The position numbers and the translations under genes are program-made. Under the pieces are notes generated by a model. It was not told the DNA's origin. It saw nothing but the letters and a program-made list of their open reading frames with translations, and did not search any database. A stretch of 19,465 nucleotides of DNA from Bacteroidota bacterium (lineage in GTDB: Bacteria; Bacteroidota; Bacteroidia; Bacteroidales; Paludibacteraceae), in contig JAKLIM010000018.1 of assembly GCA_022709605.1 (NCBI GenBank), positions 1 to 19,465 on the forward strand, written 5' to 3'. Positions 8,238 through 15,220 of the stretch are shown here, in pieces (position 1 is the first letter of the stretch; every line of letters begins with the position of its first letter).

Positions 8238-8692
8238 TATTTTTGTAAAATTGCTGACGACTTACCGAATCTTTTGAACAAAAACTTCAGTGCAGAAATA
8301 ACAAGCGGTATCCCCATTGTCATATAAAATGAACCCAAATAATCCGGCGAAACGATTTCTGTTTTTCGTAAAGTAATGCCGAGTGTTATCATTAGCGCCA
8401 TCATCAAATAGCTTCGTTTATTGAAAAACTGATAAAATGGCACTAATTCATTTTCGAGCGATAATATCCTTTGAATGTGCTTGTTAGAGACTTTCAAAAA
8501 CACCCCAAAGTAAAATATAATACCAAAAAAAACGATAATGATGATGCTTGTATCATACGTTCCACCGTGAGAAAAATACATATTTATCCCTCTTATAAAT
8601 AACATCAAACCGGCAAACAACCAAACCGCTGCTGCCACAATCAAGAGATTTCGCTTTGAAACCTGAGGAATAAACCGTTGCAAATTCATCAT
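8237..8692 (-). CDS. Four-helix integral membrane protein of unknown function
   Basis: 151 residues; the start could be either of two adjacent ATG codons (8692 or 8689). I do not recognise the family. Four hydrophobic segments are seen (about 16-34, 48-67, 95-109, 119-139), with basic clusters before helix 1 (KR), before helix 3 (NKR) and after helix 4 (KFLFKRFGK), which suggests an inner-membrane protein. There is no signal peptide or catalytic motif. It stands alone with a consensus -7 element about 50 bp upstream and a shared terminator at its end, so it is a monocistronic gene. Coding status is supported by hydrophobic periodicity, the promoter and the terminator. Confidence 0.75.
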   Translation of the reverse strand: MMNLQRFIPQVSKRNLLIVAAAVWLFAGLMLFIRGINMYFSHGGTYDTSIIIIVFFGIIFYFGVFLKVSNKHIQRILSLENELVPFYQFFNKRSYLMMALMITLGITLRKTEIVSPDYLGSFYMTMGIPLVISALKFLFKRFGKSSAILQK

Positions 8693-8743
8693 AATGGTAC
8701 GATAAACACAATTAATTTTACAAATTGATTAATTTTTTGGCTG

Positions 8744-8751
8744 CAAAGATA
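8744..8751 (-). promoter_or_regulatory. -7 promoter element for the membrane-protein gene
   Basis: Minus strand reads TATCTTTG, a full TAnnTTTG match, 51 bp before the start at 8692. A TTTG is upstream but only 10 bp away, so the -33 part is unclear. It lies back to back with the plus-strand promoter at 8758-8786. Confidence 0.5.
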
Positions 8752-8757
8752 GTAATT

Positions 8758-8786
8758 TTTGCAAATCATTTTTTTTCGTAACTTTG
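8758..8786 (+). promoter_or_regulatory. Outward consensus promoter with no adjacent gene
   Basis: TTTG (8758-8761), 17-bp spacer, TAACTTTG (8779-8786): a good Bacteroidota promoter pointing toward aroQ, whose start is almost 480 bp away with REP-like hairpins between. Either aroQ has a long leader, or this drives a short non-coding transcript, or the match is chance in AT-rich DNA. Confidence 0.45.
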
Positions 8787-9012
8787 CCGCTGAATTTTCA
8801 GATCAAAAAATTCGACCCTAAGCAGGGGTTTAATTGTACATTCGTCATTTACTGAAAATTATATATTCTCCTCTAATCTAATACTTTCAATACAGTCTGA
8901 AACAAAAAATCATAATATATTTGTGTTATTTTAATAGAGAATGACGTATTAATAAAATCATAAAACATTGCTATATCGAATTTTGAGTGCACTCTGAAAA
9001 GTCAGATTAATA

Positions 9013-9199
9013 CCCCGAAGGGGGAAAATTATAATAACCACCGGTAAAACCGGTGGCAAAAATGAACGAATAAACTGCAGCCCTGAAAGGGTTGAACAAG
9101 TTATATAGTTTTTATTCAACCCTTTCAGGGCTGCATATCAAGAGTTTCATTTGCCCGTGGGCTTCACCCTCGGTTATTTTTATTTAGTCCTTTCAGGAC
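9013..9199. repeat. REP-like cluster of palindromes
   Basis: Five successive palindromic motifs: a CCCC-gaa-GGGG motif (9013-9024), CCACCGGT/ACCGGTGG with a 3-nt loop (9038-9056), a perfect 21-bp inverted repeat with an 18-nt loop (9076-9096 and 9115-9135), an imperfect CCGTGGG...CCCTCGG (9155-9173), and GTCCT-ttc-AGGAC (9187-9199). From general knowledge, motifs such as CCCTGAAAGGGTTGAA and CCGTGGGCTTCACCC recur in intergenic regions of many Bacteroidota genomes, so this is most likely a mobile-type REP element insertion. The rest of the 575-bp gap (8693-9267) shows no gene. Confidence 0.75.
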
Positions 9200-9267
9200 A
9201 TTTTTCCAAATCCGATTTTTGGTGCAAACTCAATTTTCAAATTTTCAAATTATCAAATTAAAATATT

Positions 9268-9687
9268 ATGAAACGTATTCAGATTATCAACGGTCCTAAT
9301 TTGAATTTATTAGGCAAACGCGAACCATCAGTTTATGGCAATCAAACTTTCGAAGCCTATTTTGAAATATTGAAACAACTGTTTCCAACTTTCGATTTGC
9401 ATTATTTTCAATCGAATACCGAGGGCGAAATTATTGATAAACTCCACCAAACAGGGTTCGAATTCGACGGTATTGTACTAAATGCCGGAGCTTATACGCA
9501 TACTTCGGTGGCCATTGCCGATGCTATACGGTCGATAACAACGCCGGTGATTGAAGTTCACATTTCCAATGTTTTCAAACGCGAATCGTTCCGCCATCAC
9601 TCCTATTTATCCGAAGTTTGCAAAGGATGTATTATCGGATTCGGGATGGATTCGTATCGATTGGCCATTGAGTCATTTACAGTTTAA
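9268..9687 (+). CDS. aroQ: Type II 3-dehydroquinate dehydratase
   Basis: 139 residues, the normal length of the dodecameric type II enzyme, which converts 3-dehydroquinate to 3-dehydroshikimate in the shikimate pathway. The N-terminal signature IINGPNLNLLGKREPSVYG holds the catalytic Arg18 and Tyr23 on the lid loop; LNAGAYTHTS (N72, H78) and VHISN (H98) form the rest of the active site, and R109 (FRHHS) follows. The start ATG is preceded by an A-rich stretch without Shine-Dalgarno. It is followed after 150 bp by the pyruvate kinase gene on the same strand, a neighbourhood I associate with Bacteroidales. No frameshift or missing key residue. Confidence 0.97.
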   Translation: MKRIQIINGPNLNLLGKREPSVYGNQTFEAYFEILKQLFPTFDLHYFQSNTEGEIIDKLHQTGFEFDGIVLNAGAYTHTSVAIADAIRSITTPVIEVHISNVFKRESFRHHSYLSEVCKGCIIGFGMDSYRLAIESFTV

Positions 9688-9837
9688 CAGGGATCAATTA
9701 AGTATTTACTATTTAAAAATGTACCATTTACTATTTAATAAAAAGAAGATAAACAGCACATTACTGTTTTATTAATGTGATATTATATTATTCTCATTAC
9801 TTAGTTTTTTAAAAATTTGTTTATTTAAAAATTTCTT

Positions 9838-11280
9838 ATGTCAAAATTAACAAAAATAGTAGCCACCATAAGCGACAAACGCTGTGATGTAGATTTTATA
9901 CAAGAGTTATTCAACGAAGGAATGAACGTGGTTCGCATGAATTCGGCTCACCTCCAGAAAGAAGGTTTTCTGAAAATTATCAATAACGTACGGGCGGTAA
10001 GCAATCATATTGCACTGCTTATGGACACCAAAGGACCCGAAGTCCGGACAACTATTGTAAGCAACGAGGACATCGAAATTAAAACCGGCGATATTATTAA
10101 AGTGGTGGGCAATCCGGATATTGTAAGTACTATCGAGTGCATTGCGGTTAATTATCCGCTTTTTGTGAGGGATTTGCATGTTGGCGACGATATACTGATC
10201 GACGATGGTGAAATTGATTTAAAAGTAGAAGAAAAAACCGCTGAATACCTGCTGTGCAAGGCGCAAAACGATGGTGTTCTCGGAAGTCGTAAAAGTGTGA
10301 ATGTACCCGGTGTACGCATTAATTTACCATCACTTACCGAACGCGACAAACAAAATATAATTTTTGCCATCGAAAATAACATCGACTTTATTGCCCATTC
10401 GTTTGTACGCAATAAACAGGATGTAATTGATATTCAGAATATTCTTGACGAACACAAGAGTCCGATCAAAATTATTTCAAAAATTGAAAATCAGGAAGGC
10501 GTTGATAATATCGACGAAATTCTGAAACAAACCTATGGCGTAATGATTGCCCGCGGCGATTTGGGAATAGAAGTGGCGCAGGAAAAAATTCCGGGTATAC
10601 AACGCCGGTTGATTCGCAAGTGTGTGCAGGCTAAAAAACCGGTGATTGTGGCTACTCAGATGCTTCACACCATGATTAAAAATCCACGACCCACCCGTGC
10701 CGAGGTAACCGACATAGCCAATGCTATTTATTACCGCACCGATGCATTGATGCTCAGCGGCGAAACAGCCTACGGTAAATATCCGGTGGAGGCAGTGCGC
10801 ACCATGGCAACCATAGCCAAAGAAGCCGAACAAACTAAAATGTCTGAAAATGATATTCCTATCGAAATAAGCACCAACGATTTAACTTCATTTTTAGCTC
10901 ATGCAGCTGTTGAAGCATATACTAAACTCGGTACAAAAGCCATTATTACTGATACTTATAGCGGCCGTACGGCACGGTATCTTGCTGCTTACCGCGGCAC
11001 GAGACCGGTTTTAGCCATCTGTTATCACGATTTTTCTACCCGTGTTCTCGCTCTTTCGTACGGTGTTTTTCCGTTTTACAAGGAAAGTAAAGGCAACACA
11101 CAACAATACTTTATTGAAGCCTTGCAGGATTTGCTGAAAAAAGGGCTGATTGAACAAGAAGACTCGTTATGTTATCTGAGTGGAAGTTTTGGCGAAGGTT
11201 TCGGCACAACTTTTCTGGAGGTAAATCAGGTGAATAAGATTTTAGCTTCGCGCGATAAATATATATTACCAAACTTTTAA
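9838..11280 (+). CDS. pyk: Pyruvate kinase
   Basis: 480 residues, usual for bacterial pyruvate kinase (phosphoenolpyruvate + ADP to pyruvate + ATP, last step of glycolysis). Substrate-binding R33 and N35 (VVRMNSAHL), the MDTKGPEVRT strand, the B-domain lid (about 70-165), the catalytic Lys K215 with metal ligand E217 (ISKIENQEG), the second metal ligand D241 (ARGDLGIE), the RPTRAEV helix and SGETAYGKYP are all present. The C-terminal domain (about 345-480) is complete. N35-S36-A37-H38 replaces the F-S-H-G seen in many others, which I take as a clade variant. The transcript ends at the terminator at 11408-11451. Confidence 0.97.
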   Translation: MSKLTKIVATISDKRCDVDFIQELFNEGMNVVRMNSAHLQKEGFLKIINNVRAVSNHIALLMDTKGPEVRTTIVSNEDIEIKTGDIIKVVGNPDIVSTIECIAVNYPLFVRDLHVGDDILIDDGEIDLKVEEKTAEYLLCKAQNDGVLGSRKSVNVPGVRINLPSLTERDKQNIIFAIENNIDFIAHSFVRNKQDVIDIQNILDEHKSPIKIISKIENQEGVDNIDEILKQTYGVMIARGDLGIEVAQEKIPGIQRRLIRKCVQAKKPVIVATQMLHTMIKNPRPTRAEVTDIANAIYYRTDALMLSGETAYGKYPVEAVRTMATIAKEAEQTKMSENDIPIEISTNDLTSFLAHAAVEAYTKLGTKAIITDTYSGRTARYLAAYRGTRPVLAICYHDFSTRVLALSYGVFPFYKESKGNTQQYFIEALQDLLKKGLIEQEDSLCYLSGSFGEGFGTTFLEVNQVNKILASRDKYILPNF

Positions 11281-11407
11281 TAAAAAGGAGTTTTGAAAGG
11301 GAGTTTTTGATGAAATAAAAGAAATACGTTTATCAAATAAACAGTTTAAAAACACACAAATTTTTAAATTTGATAAATAAACACTGTCAATCCCTCCATT
11401 TTACACG

Positions 11408-11451
11408 AAACAGGATGTCGCGAATACTCTTCGGGATATCCTGTTTTTTTT
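11408..11451 (+). terminator. Intrinsic terminator after pyk
   Basis: A 9-bp perfect stem (11408-11416 and 11438-11446) with a partly paired loop, running straight into eight T residues (11444-11451). It lies 128 bp beyond the pyk stop. Between the stop and the hairpin there is only AT-rich sequence with a weak 10-bp dyad (11329-11338 and 11368-11377). Confidence 0.85.
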
Positions 11452-11474
11452 ATTACAGATTAAAAATTTATTCC

Positions 11475-11482
11475 TACTTTTG
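11475..11482 (+). promoter_or_regulatory. -7 promoter element for the TPR-HTH gene
   Basis: TACTTTTG, a full TAnnTTTG match, ending 23 bp before the ATG at 11506. No TTTG at the -33 distance is seen, so the promoter may need an activator. Confidence 0.55.
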
Positions 11483-11505
11483 TACACCACCTTGATAATG
11501 CATGT

Positions 11506-13125
11506 ATGACTAAGTTTCGGCATATATTTTACCTGTTTTTAGCCTGTATTATTTTATACAGTTGTACTACTGCACCTGTGCTCAATGAGTTGAAAACCGC
11601 CGAACAACTTATTGAAATAGCTCCTGACTCCGCGTTACAAATACTCCGAAAACTGAATGGAAAAACCATCAGCGATAATCACAATCGTGCCTTATACGCT
11701 TTGTTGTTGAGCCAGGCTTTAGACAAAAACGAAATAAATATTGAAAATGACTCTTTAATTAGTATAGCTACCGATTATTTTGATAATTCAGACCCACTTC
11801 ATGCCGGGTATGCCTGGTTTTATCATTCACGTACAGCTCGAAACCGTGGAAATTTGGAAGAACAGGCAAATAATCTGTTTATAGCAATGGAATATGCCGA
11901 AAAATCAAAAAACAACAGGTTATTAGGATGTGTAATATATGATAAAGCATTAATGCAGTTTTATCAAAGACAGTACAATTATTCAATTTCGTATTTTAAA
12001 TCTGCTGCAAACTGTTTTGAGCAAATCAAAGATAAAAAAAGTAATATCTTAAGCAATTTATATATTGGATACTGCTATTTGTATACTTCAAAAATTGATA
12101 GCGCTCAGGTATATTACAGGCATGCCGAAAAAGTGGCTTCAAGTATAAATAATAAGGTACTTTTATCGATCATATATAGAAATATCGGTACAGCTTATTT
12201 TCAACAAGCGAATTTCAATGAAGCATTAAAGTATTTCTATAAGGTGCCATTAACCAATAACAATGTTTATGATAGCAATAAATATTATCTGATCGCTGAT
12301 GTATATATTAAAACCAACAGATTAGATTCTGCAAGATACTATCTGAATAAAGTAGATAACTTACACGAAATAGCTCCTGATTATTACAGATTATGGCAAG
12401 CCATTGCAGAAATGGAAAATGACAAAACAAAAGCATTATTCTTTGCTAATAAAGTTAGTGTTGTAACCGATTCAATATATAAGAAAAAGCTTGAAACAAG
12501 TTTAGCAGGGCTCGAAAAGAAATATAAATATCAGGGTTTACAAATTGTTAATCAAACACTGTCACTTAAAAACAAACAAAAGGGATTACTATTATTATTT
12601 TCGTTGTTAGTTTTGAGTATTCTTAGTGTAATTATGATGTTTTGGAAATTAAGAGTTAAAAAAAATGAAATAGTTGTTCAAAAACAATTGTTAGCGAATG
12701 AAACAGCAATATTGAAATCAGAGAAAGTTAACAACGCTTTACTCGAAAAACAATTGCACCTTCAATCAATTTTACTCTCCAATTTAAATATGTATAGAAA
12801 AAATACAGTCAAACGACCTGGTTTGTGGAAGGATGGCTCAACTGATATTTTAACAGATCAACTCAATACATTTTACGACGAACTGATTACTCATGTTAAT
12901 ATGGAATATAATAATTTCACGTTTAGATTAAAAGAGATTTTTCCCAATTTAACCGAAAGGGATATAAAATTTTGTTGTTTGCTTCTTGCTAATTTCGAAA
13001 CAGGAATGATAGCCACTATTTTTAATATTAATAATCACTCCATAATTATTCAGCGTTCACGCCTTCGGAATAAATTAAATTTACAAACTTCTGATAATTT
13101 AATTGAATTTCTTCGTCAATTTTGA
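11506..13125 (+). CDS. TPR membrane protein with C-terminal LuxR-like HTH (putative transmembrane regulator)
   Basis: 539 residues. The N-terminus has a lipoprotein-type signal (L-Y-S-C, Cys20). Residues about 30-340 are TPR-like helices (for example SISYFKSAANCFEQIKDKK, ALKYFYKVPL). One strong membrane helix lies at about 359-382, then a coiled coil (390-430) and a C-terminal segment from about 482 starting LTERDIKFCCLLLANFE and containing IIQRSRLRNKLNL, which resembles the helix-turn-helix of LuxR-type regulators. The layout puts a sensor in the periplasm and a DNA-binding domain in the cytoplasm, as in other Bacteroidota one-component regulators; this is an inference. It has its own promoter and terminator, and lies upstream of the small peptide and surface-protein genes, which it may control. 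Confidence 0.8.
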   Translation: MTKFRHIFYLFLACIILYSCTTAPVLNELKTAEQLIEIAPDSALQILRKLNGKTISDNHNRALYALLLSQALDKNEINIENDSLISIATDYFDNSDPLHAGYAWFYHSRTARNRGNLEEQANNLFIAMEYAEKSKNNRLLGCVIYDKALMQFYQRQYNYSISYFKSAANCFEQIKDKKSNILSNLYIGYCYLYTSKIDSAQVYYRHAEKVASSINNKVLLSIIYRNIGTAYFQQANFNEALKYFYKVPLTNNNVYDSNKYYLIADVYIKTNRLDSARYYLNKVDNLHEIAPDYYRLWQAIAEMENDKTKALFFANKVSVVTDSIYKKKLETSLAGLEKKYKYQGLQIVNQTLSLKNKQKGLLLLFSLLVLSILSVIMMFWKLRVKKNEIVVQKQLLANETAILKSEKVNNALLEKQLHLQSILLSNLNMYRKNTVKRPGLWKDGSTDILTDQLNTFYDELITHVNMEYNNFTFRLKEIFPNLTERDIKFCCLLLANFETGMIATIFNINNHSIIIQRSRLRNKLNLQTSDNLIEFLRQF

Positions 13126-13247
13126 CCCTTTTTTTAGCTCTCTTTTGTTTAATTATTGCATGTATACATAGGAGCATTTTTTTATAGCATTAATATGCTG
13201 TAAAACAGTTATATAAATTTATATTTGATTGCTGTTGTATACAAAAT

Positions 13248-13283
13248 AAATCCGGTATTTTCAAAAAATATCGGATTTTTTTT
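13248..13283 (+). terminator. Intrinsic terminator after the TPR-HTH gene
   Basis: A 13-bp stem with one G.U pair (13248-13260 and 13266-13278), a 5-nt loop, and a run of eight T (13276-13283). It stands 122 bp after the stop at 13125 and 40 bp before the next gene. Confidence 0.85.
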
Positions 13284-13323
13284 GTATTTATTTGTAGGAT
13301 AAATAATTAAAAAATTTATCCCC

Positions 13324-13530
13324 ATGAAAAAGATTTTTATTACTCTTGCAGCAGTAACTTTTGTAGCTACATTATTTTTCAATCAAAAAAGTATTGTACA
13401 AAACACTAAATTATTGGCAACCGATCCACCAATAATAACATTTCCGCCACGTATGATTAATGTAAAAAGTACAACACCTGTAATGAATTTATATATTACA
13501 GAAATTATGATTCCAACAAAATTAGTTTAA
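13324..13530 (+). CDS. Small exported peptide of unknown function
   Basis: 68 residues. An N-terminal K-K and a hydrophobic run (4-19) form a signal peptide or membrane anchor; the remainder (20-68) is short and has no cysteine. It carries N-T-K-L-L-A at 27-32, similar in shape to the N-V-E-A-L-A motif of a family of short exported Bacteroidota peptides; the match is weak and I do not assign the family. The ATG is preceded by an AT-rich context. It lies 40 bp after the terminator of the TPR-HTH gene and is followed by a hairpin and the 21-bp repeat array. Coding status rests on the signal-peptide shape and position. Confidence 0.6.
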   Translation: MKKIFITLAAVTFVATLFFNQKSIVQNTKLLATDPPIITFPPRMINVKSTTPVMNLYITEIMIPTKLV

Positions 13531-13539
13531 AAAATAAAA

Positions 13540-13547
13540 TATGTTTG
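13540..13547 (+). promoter_or_regulatory. Candidate -7 promoter element ahead of the repeat array
   Basis: TATGTTTG, matching TAnnTTTG, 10 bp after the small-peptide stop. No -33 TTTG at the usual spacing. A transcript from here would begin with the hairpin at 13576-13602, run through the repeat array, and could be the leader for the downstream fibronectin-III operon. Confidence 0.4.
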
Positions 13548-13575
13548 TTCATGACAATAACCTAAACTGTACGAA

Positions 13576-13602
13576 CGGTAGATAGAGGAATACTATCTGC
13601 CG
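13576..13602 (+). other. 10-bp hairpin before the repeat array
   Basis: Stem 13576-13585 / 13593-13602 (one G.U pair), 7-nt loop. It is not followed by a T run, so it is not a classic terminator; it could be the 3' end of the small-peptide transcript or a structured 5' leader. Confidence 0.6.
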
Positions 13603-13648
13603 GTTTCTAAAAACAAAAGGGATTTATGGCGATAAAATCTCATTTTCG

Positions 13649-13879
13649 GTTAAAACATCCATGTATTAGGTAAAAACATCCATGTATCCGACGAAAACAT
13701 TCAGGTATCCGACAAAAACATCCATGTTTCAAACGTAAACAACCATGATTCCAACGAATACATGCTTGTATCCAACGAAAACATGCTTGTATCCAACGAA
13801 AACATGCTTGAATCCAACGAAAACATGCTTGAATCCAACGAAAACATGCATGTTTCCGACAAAAACAAGCATGTTTCAA
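13649..13879. repeat. Array of eleven 21-bp tandem repeats with a dyad core
   Basis: Eleven units in exact 21-bp register, starting at 13649, 13670, 13691, 13712, 13733, 13754, 13775, 13796, 13817, 13838 and 13859. The consensus has a first half acgaaaacat and a second half gcatgtatccr. Units at 13796 and 13817 are identical and those at 13754 and 13775 differ by one base, so the middle has been recently duplicated; outer units are more diverged, and a very degenerate twelfth may lie at 13880-13900. The centre of many units is a near-palindrome (aaacatccatgttt in the unit at 13712, acatgcatgt at 13838). 21 bp is two turns of B-DNA, so all centres face the same side. The frame is open on both strands because 21 is a multiple of 3; I do not think it codes. 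Confidence 0.92.
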
Positions 13880-13979
13880 ACAAATAGTGATTGTTTTGAA
13901 AAAAGCAGAAAGAAAAACTCTGATTTAGTCACAGAGAGTAAAAATAAAACAAGTATTAAAAATTAAAAATGAATTAAAA

Positions 13980-14597
13980 ATGAAGAAAGATCGAATTGTT
14001 TTAGATTTTGTGAGAATTCCGGTAGCTCAACAAACCGAATTTGGTAAAGGTGTAATCAGTAAAATGAAAAATAACCCGAAATTTCCTACACCTGATGTAA
14101 GTATTGATGAACTGGAAGCTAAAAACACCTTACTCGAAACGCGCAGTGTGGCTGCATTAGGTGGCGGTAAGGAAGCAACTGCCCTGCTACATCAAACACA
14201 AGAGGAATGGGTGGATAGTATGCGTAAAATGGCAAAATATGTTGACCGTATAGCCGATGGTGATGATACTGTTATTTTGAGTGCAGGTTTTCATTTAGCC
14301 AAACAACCTGCACCTGCCGTTCGTCCCGACTTTAGTGTGGAGTTAGGTGATAAATCAGGTTCAGTAACTATCCATCGTCAGGCTGTGGAAGGCGCTAAAT
14401 CGTACATATGGCAATACAGCACGGGCGAAACACCAGCAGCCACTGATGCCGATTGGGTAACTGCACAGGTTACATCCAAAGCCTCGGTCGAACTCACGGG
14501 GCTTACGCCAAAAACCACTTACTGGTTCAGGTCTGCTGTAGTAACTACTGCGGGTACGTCAGCTTATAACTCACCGATAATGCAGGTGGTAATATAA
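13980..14597 (+). CDS. Fibronectin type III domain protein of Bacteroidota type
   Basis: 205 residues, no signal peptide. The N-terminal part (about 1-110) holds patterns I associate with a recurrent Bacteroidota family: IVLDFVRIPVAQQTEFGK, NPKFPTPDVSIDELEA, GGKEATALLHQ, KYVDRIADGDDTVILSAGF. The C-terminal part (about 115-205) is a fibronectin-III sandwich with the W-Q-Y, GLTPKTTYWFRSAVV and terminal strand pattern. Function is not known; the lack of a signal peptide is odd given its exported neighbours, though non-classical export is possible. It is the first gene of a probable operon, follows the repeat array after about 100 bp, and is followed by the structured element at 14637-14743. The start is one of several ATG codons in a row; the one at 13980 opens the conserved part. 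Confidence 0.8.
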   Translation: MKKDRIVLDFVRIPVAQQTEFGKGVISKMKNNPKFPTPDVSIDELEAKNTLLETRSVAALGGGKEATALLHQTQEEWVDSMRKMAKYVDRIADGDDTVILSAGFHLAKQPAPAVRPDFSVELGDKSGSVTIHRQAVEGAKSYIWQYSTGETPAATDADWVTAQVTSKASVELTGLTPKTTYWFRSAVVTTAGTSAYNSPIMQVVI

Positions 14598-14636
14598 AAA
14601 ACAATTTAAGTCGGAGTATATCATTAAAGGTATACT

Positions 14637-14743
14637 CTGGCTGCCGCGCGATTACATCGCGTGGCAAGCAGGCAAATACGCTGAAATGACACAACCTCAC
14701 AACCCTGTCGGCGGTTGAAGACCCCGACAGCGGTTGAAAACAG
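14637..14743 (+). repeat. Structured intergenic element, copy 1
   Basis: A 107-bp element related to 15221-15307. It begins with a 9-bp stem with a 5-nt loop (14643-14651 / 14657-14665, one G.T wobble), then a conserved stretch around aaatacgctgaaatgacaca, and ends in the tail agcggttgaaaacag. An internal duplication of the tail makes a CTGTCGG / CCGACAG stem (14705-14711 / 14724-14730). Just upstream, GAGTATA / TATACTC (14614-14620 / 14631-14637) makes a further hairpin. No T run follows any of them. Confidence 0.75.
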
Positions 14744-14773
14744 AAGAAAAACAAAACTTTTTACAACTATTAT

Positions 14774-15202
14774 ATGAAAATCAACACATTAATGCTACTG
14801 TTGCTACTGCCCATTGGGCTTATTGCCCAATCGAACAAAGTATCGTACACCTACGACCAAGCCGGAAACCGCATTACGCGTACGATTACATTAAATTCAG
14901 CGGGTGCCAAACAACATACCGAAACCACCGATAGTGTGGTAGTGAAGGATATGATTGGCGAACGTACCATAACTGTTTACCCAAACCCAACCAAGGGTGC
15001 GTTAAATATTGAAATTACCGGCGGCGACGACAAAAGCCGAATTCATTTAATGCTCTTTAATGCCGATGGAAAACGGCTGCAAAACAAAACCGTACAACCC
15101 GGCATCCATCCCATTGATATGACGGCTTACCCCGTGGCTTTTTATATTTTAAAGGTGCAGGATGGTGATAAATTTACTGAATATAAAATTATAAAACAAT
15201 AA
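14774..15202 (+). CDS. Mini-protein: signal peptide, one RHS/YD-type motif, T9SS type A sorting domain
   Basis: 142 residues. Signal peptide 1-19 (leucine-rich, ending I-A-Q). Residues 24-40, VSYTYDQAGNRITRTI, are a single YD/RHS-repeat-like motif. Residues about 66-142 are a T9SS C-terminal sorting domain: VYPNPTKGALNIE, the LFNADGKRLQNK strand, IDMTAYPVAFYILKV and the final YKIIKQ. The T9SS domain is normally the C-terminal cargo signal of a large secreted protein, so a protein with almost nothing in front of it is unusual. It should be exported through the outer membrane and anchored or released. It lies between the two copies of the structured element and upstream of the SpvB-like gene, which suggests a shared role with RHS-type proteins; the activity is unknown. 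Confidence 0.85.
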   Translation: MKINTLMLLLLLPIGLIAQSNKVSYTYDQAGNRITRTITLNSAGAKQHTETTDSVVVKDMIGERTITVYPNPTKGALNIEITGGDDKSRIHLMLFNADGKRLQNKTVQPGIHPIDMTAYPVAFYILKVQDGDKFTEYKIIKQ

Positions 15203-15220
15203 GATTTCGCTCATCAGCTG

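Noticed and set aside
9907..10833. Minus-strand open frames opposite pyk
   Set aside because: Shadows of a perfectly conserved pyruvate kinase frame.
11329..11377. 10-bp AT dyad after pyk as a terminator
   Set aside because: Long 29-nt loop and no T run; the hairpin at 11408-11451 is much better.
13649..13879. CRISPR array
   Set aside because: Units are contiguous 21-bp repeats with no unique spacers, and no cas gene is nearby.
13640..13966. Open frames through the 21-bp repeats on both strands (heptapeptide repeats such as P-T-K-T-C-L-Y or A-C-F-R-W-I-Q)
   Set aside because: A 21-bp repeat without stop codons is open in several frames on both strands by arithmetic. Cysteine-rich heptapeptides with no signal peptide and no promoter logic are more likely a side effect; translation was not excluded.
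14545..14934. Frames over the structured element and the start of the mini T9SS gene
   Set aside because: They cross hairpin DNA and the signal peptide of a well-supported gene in another frame.
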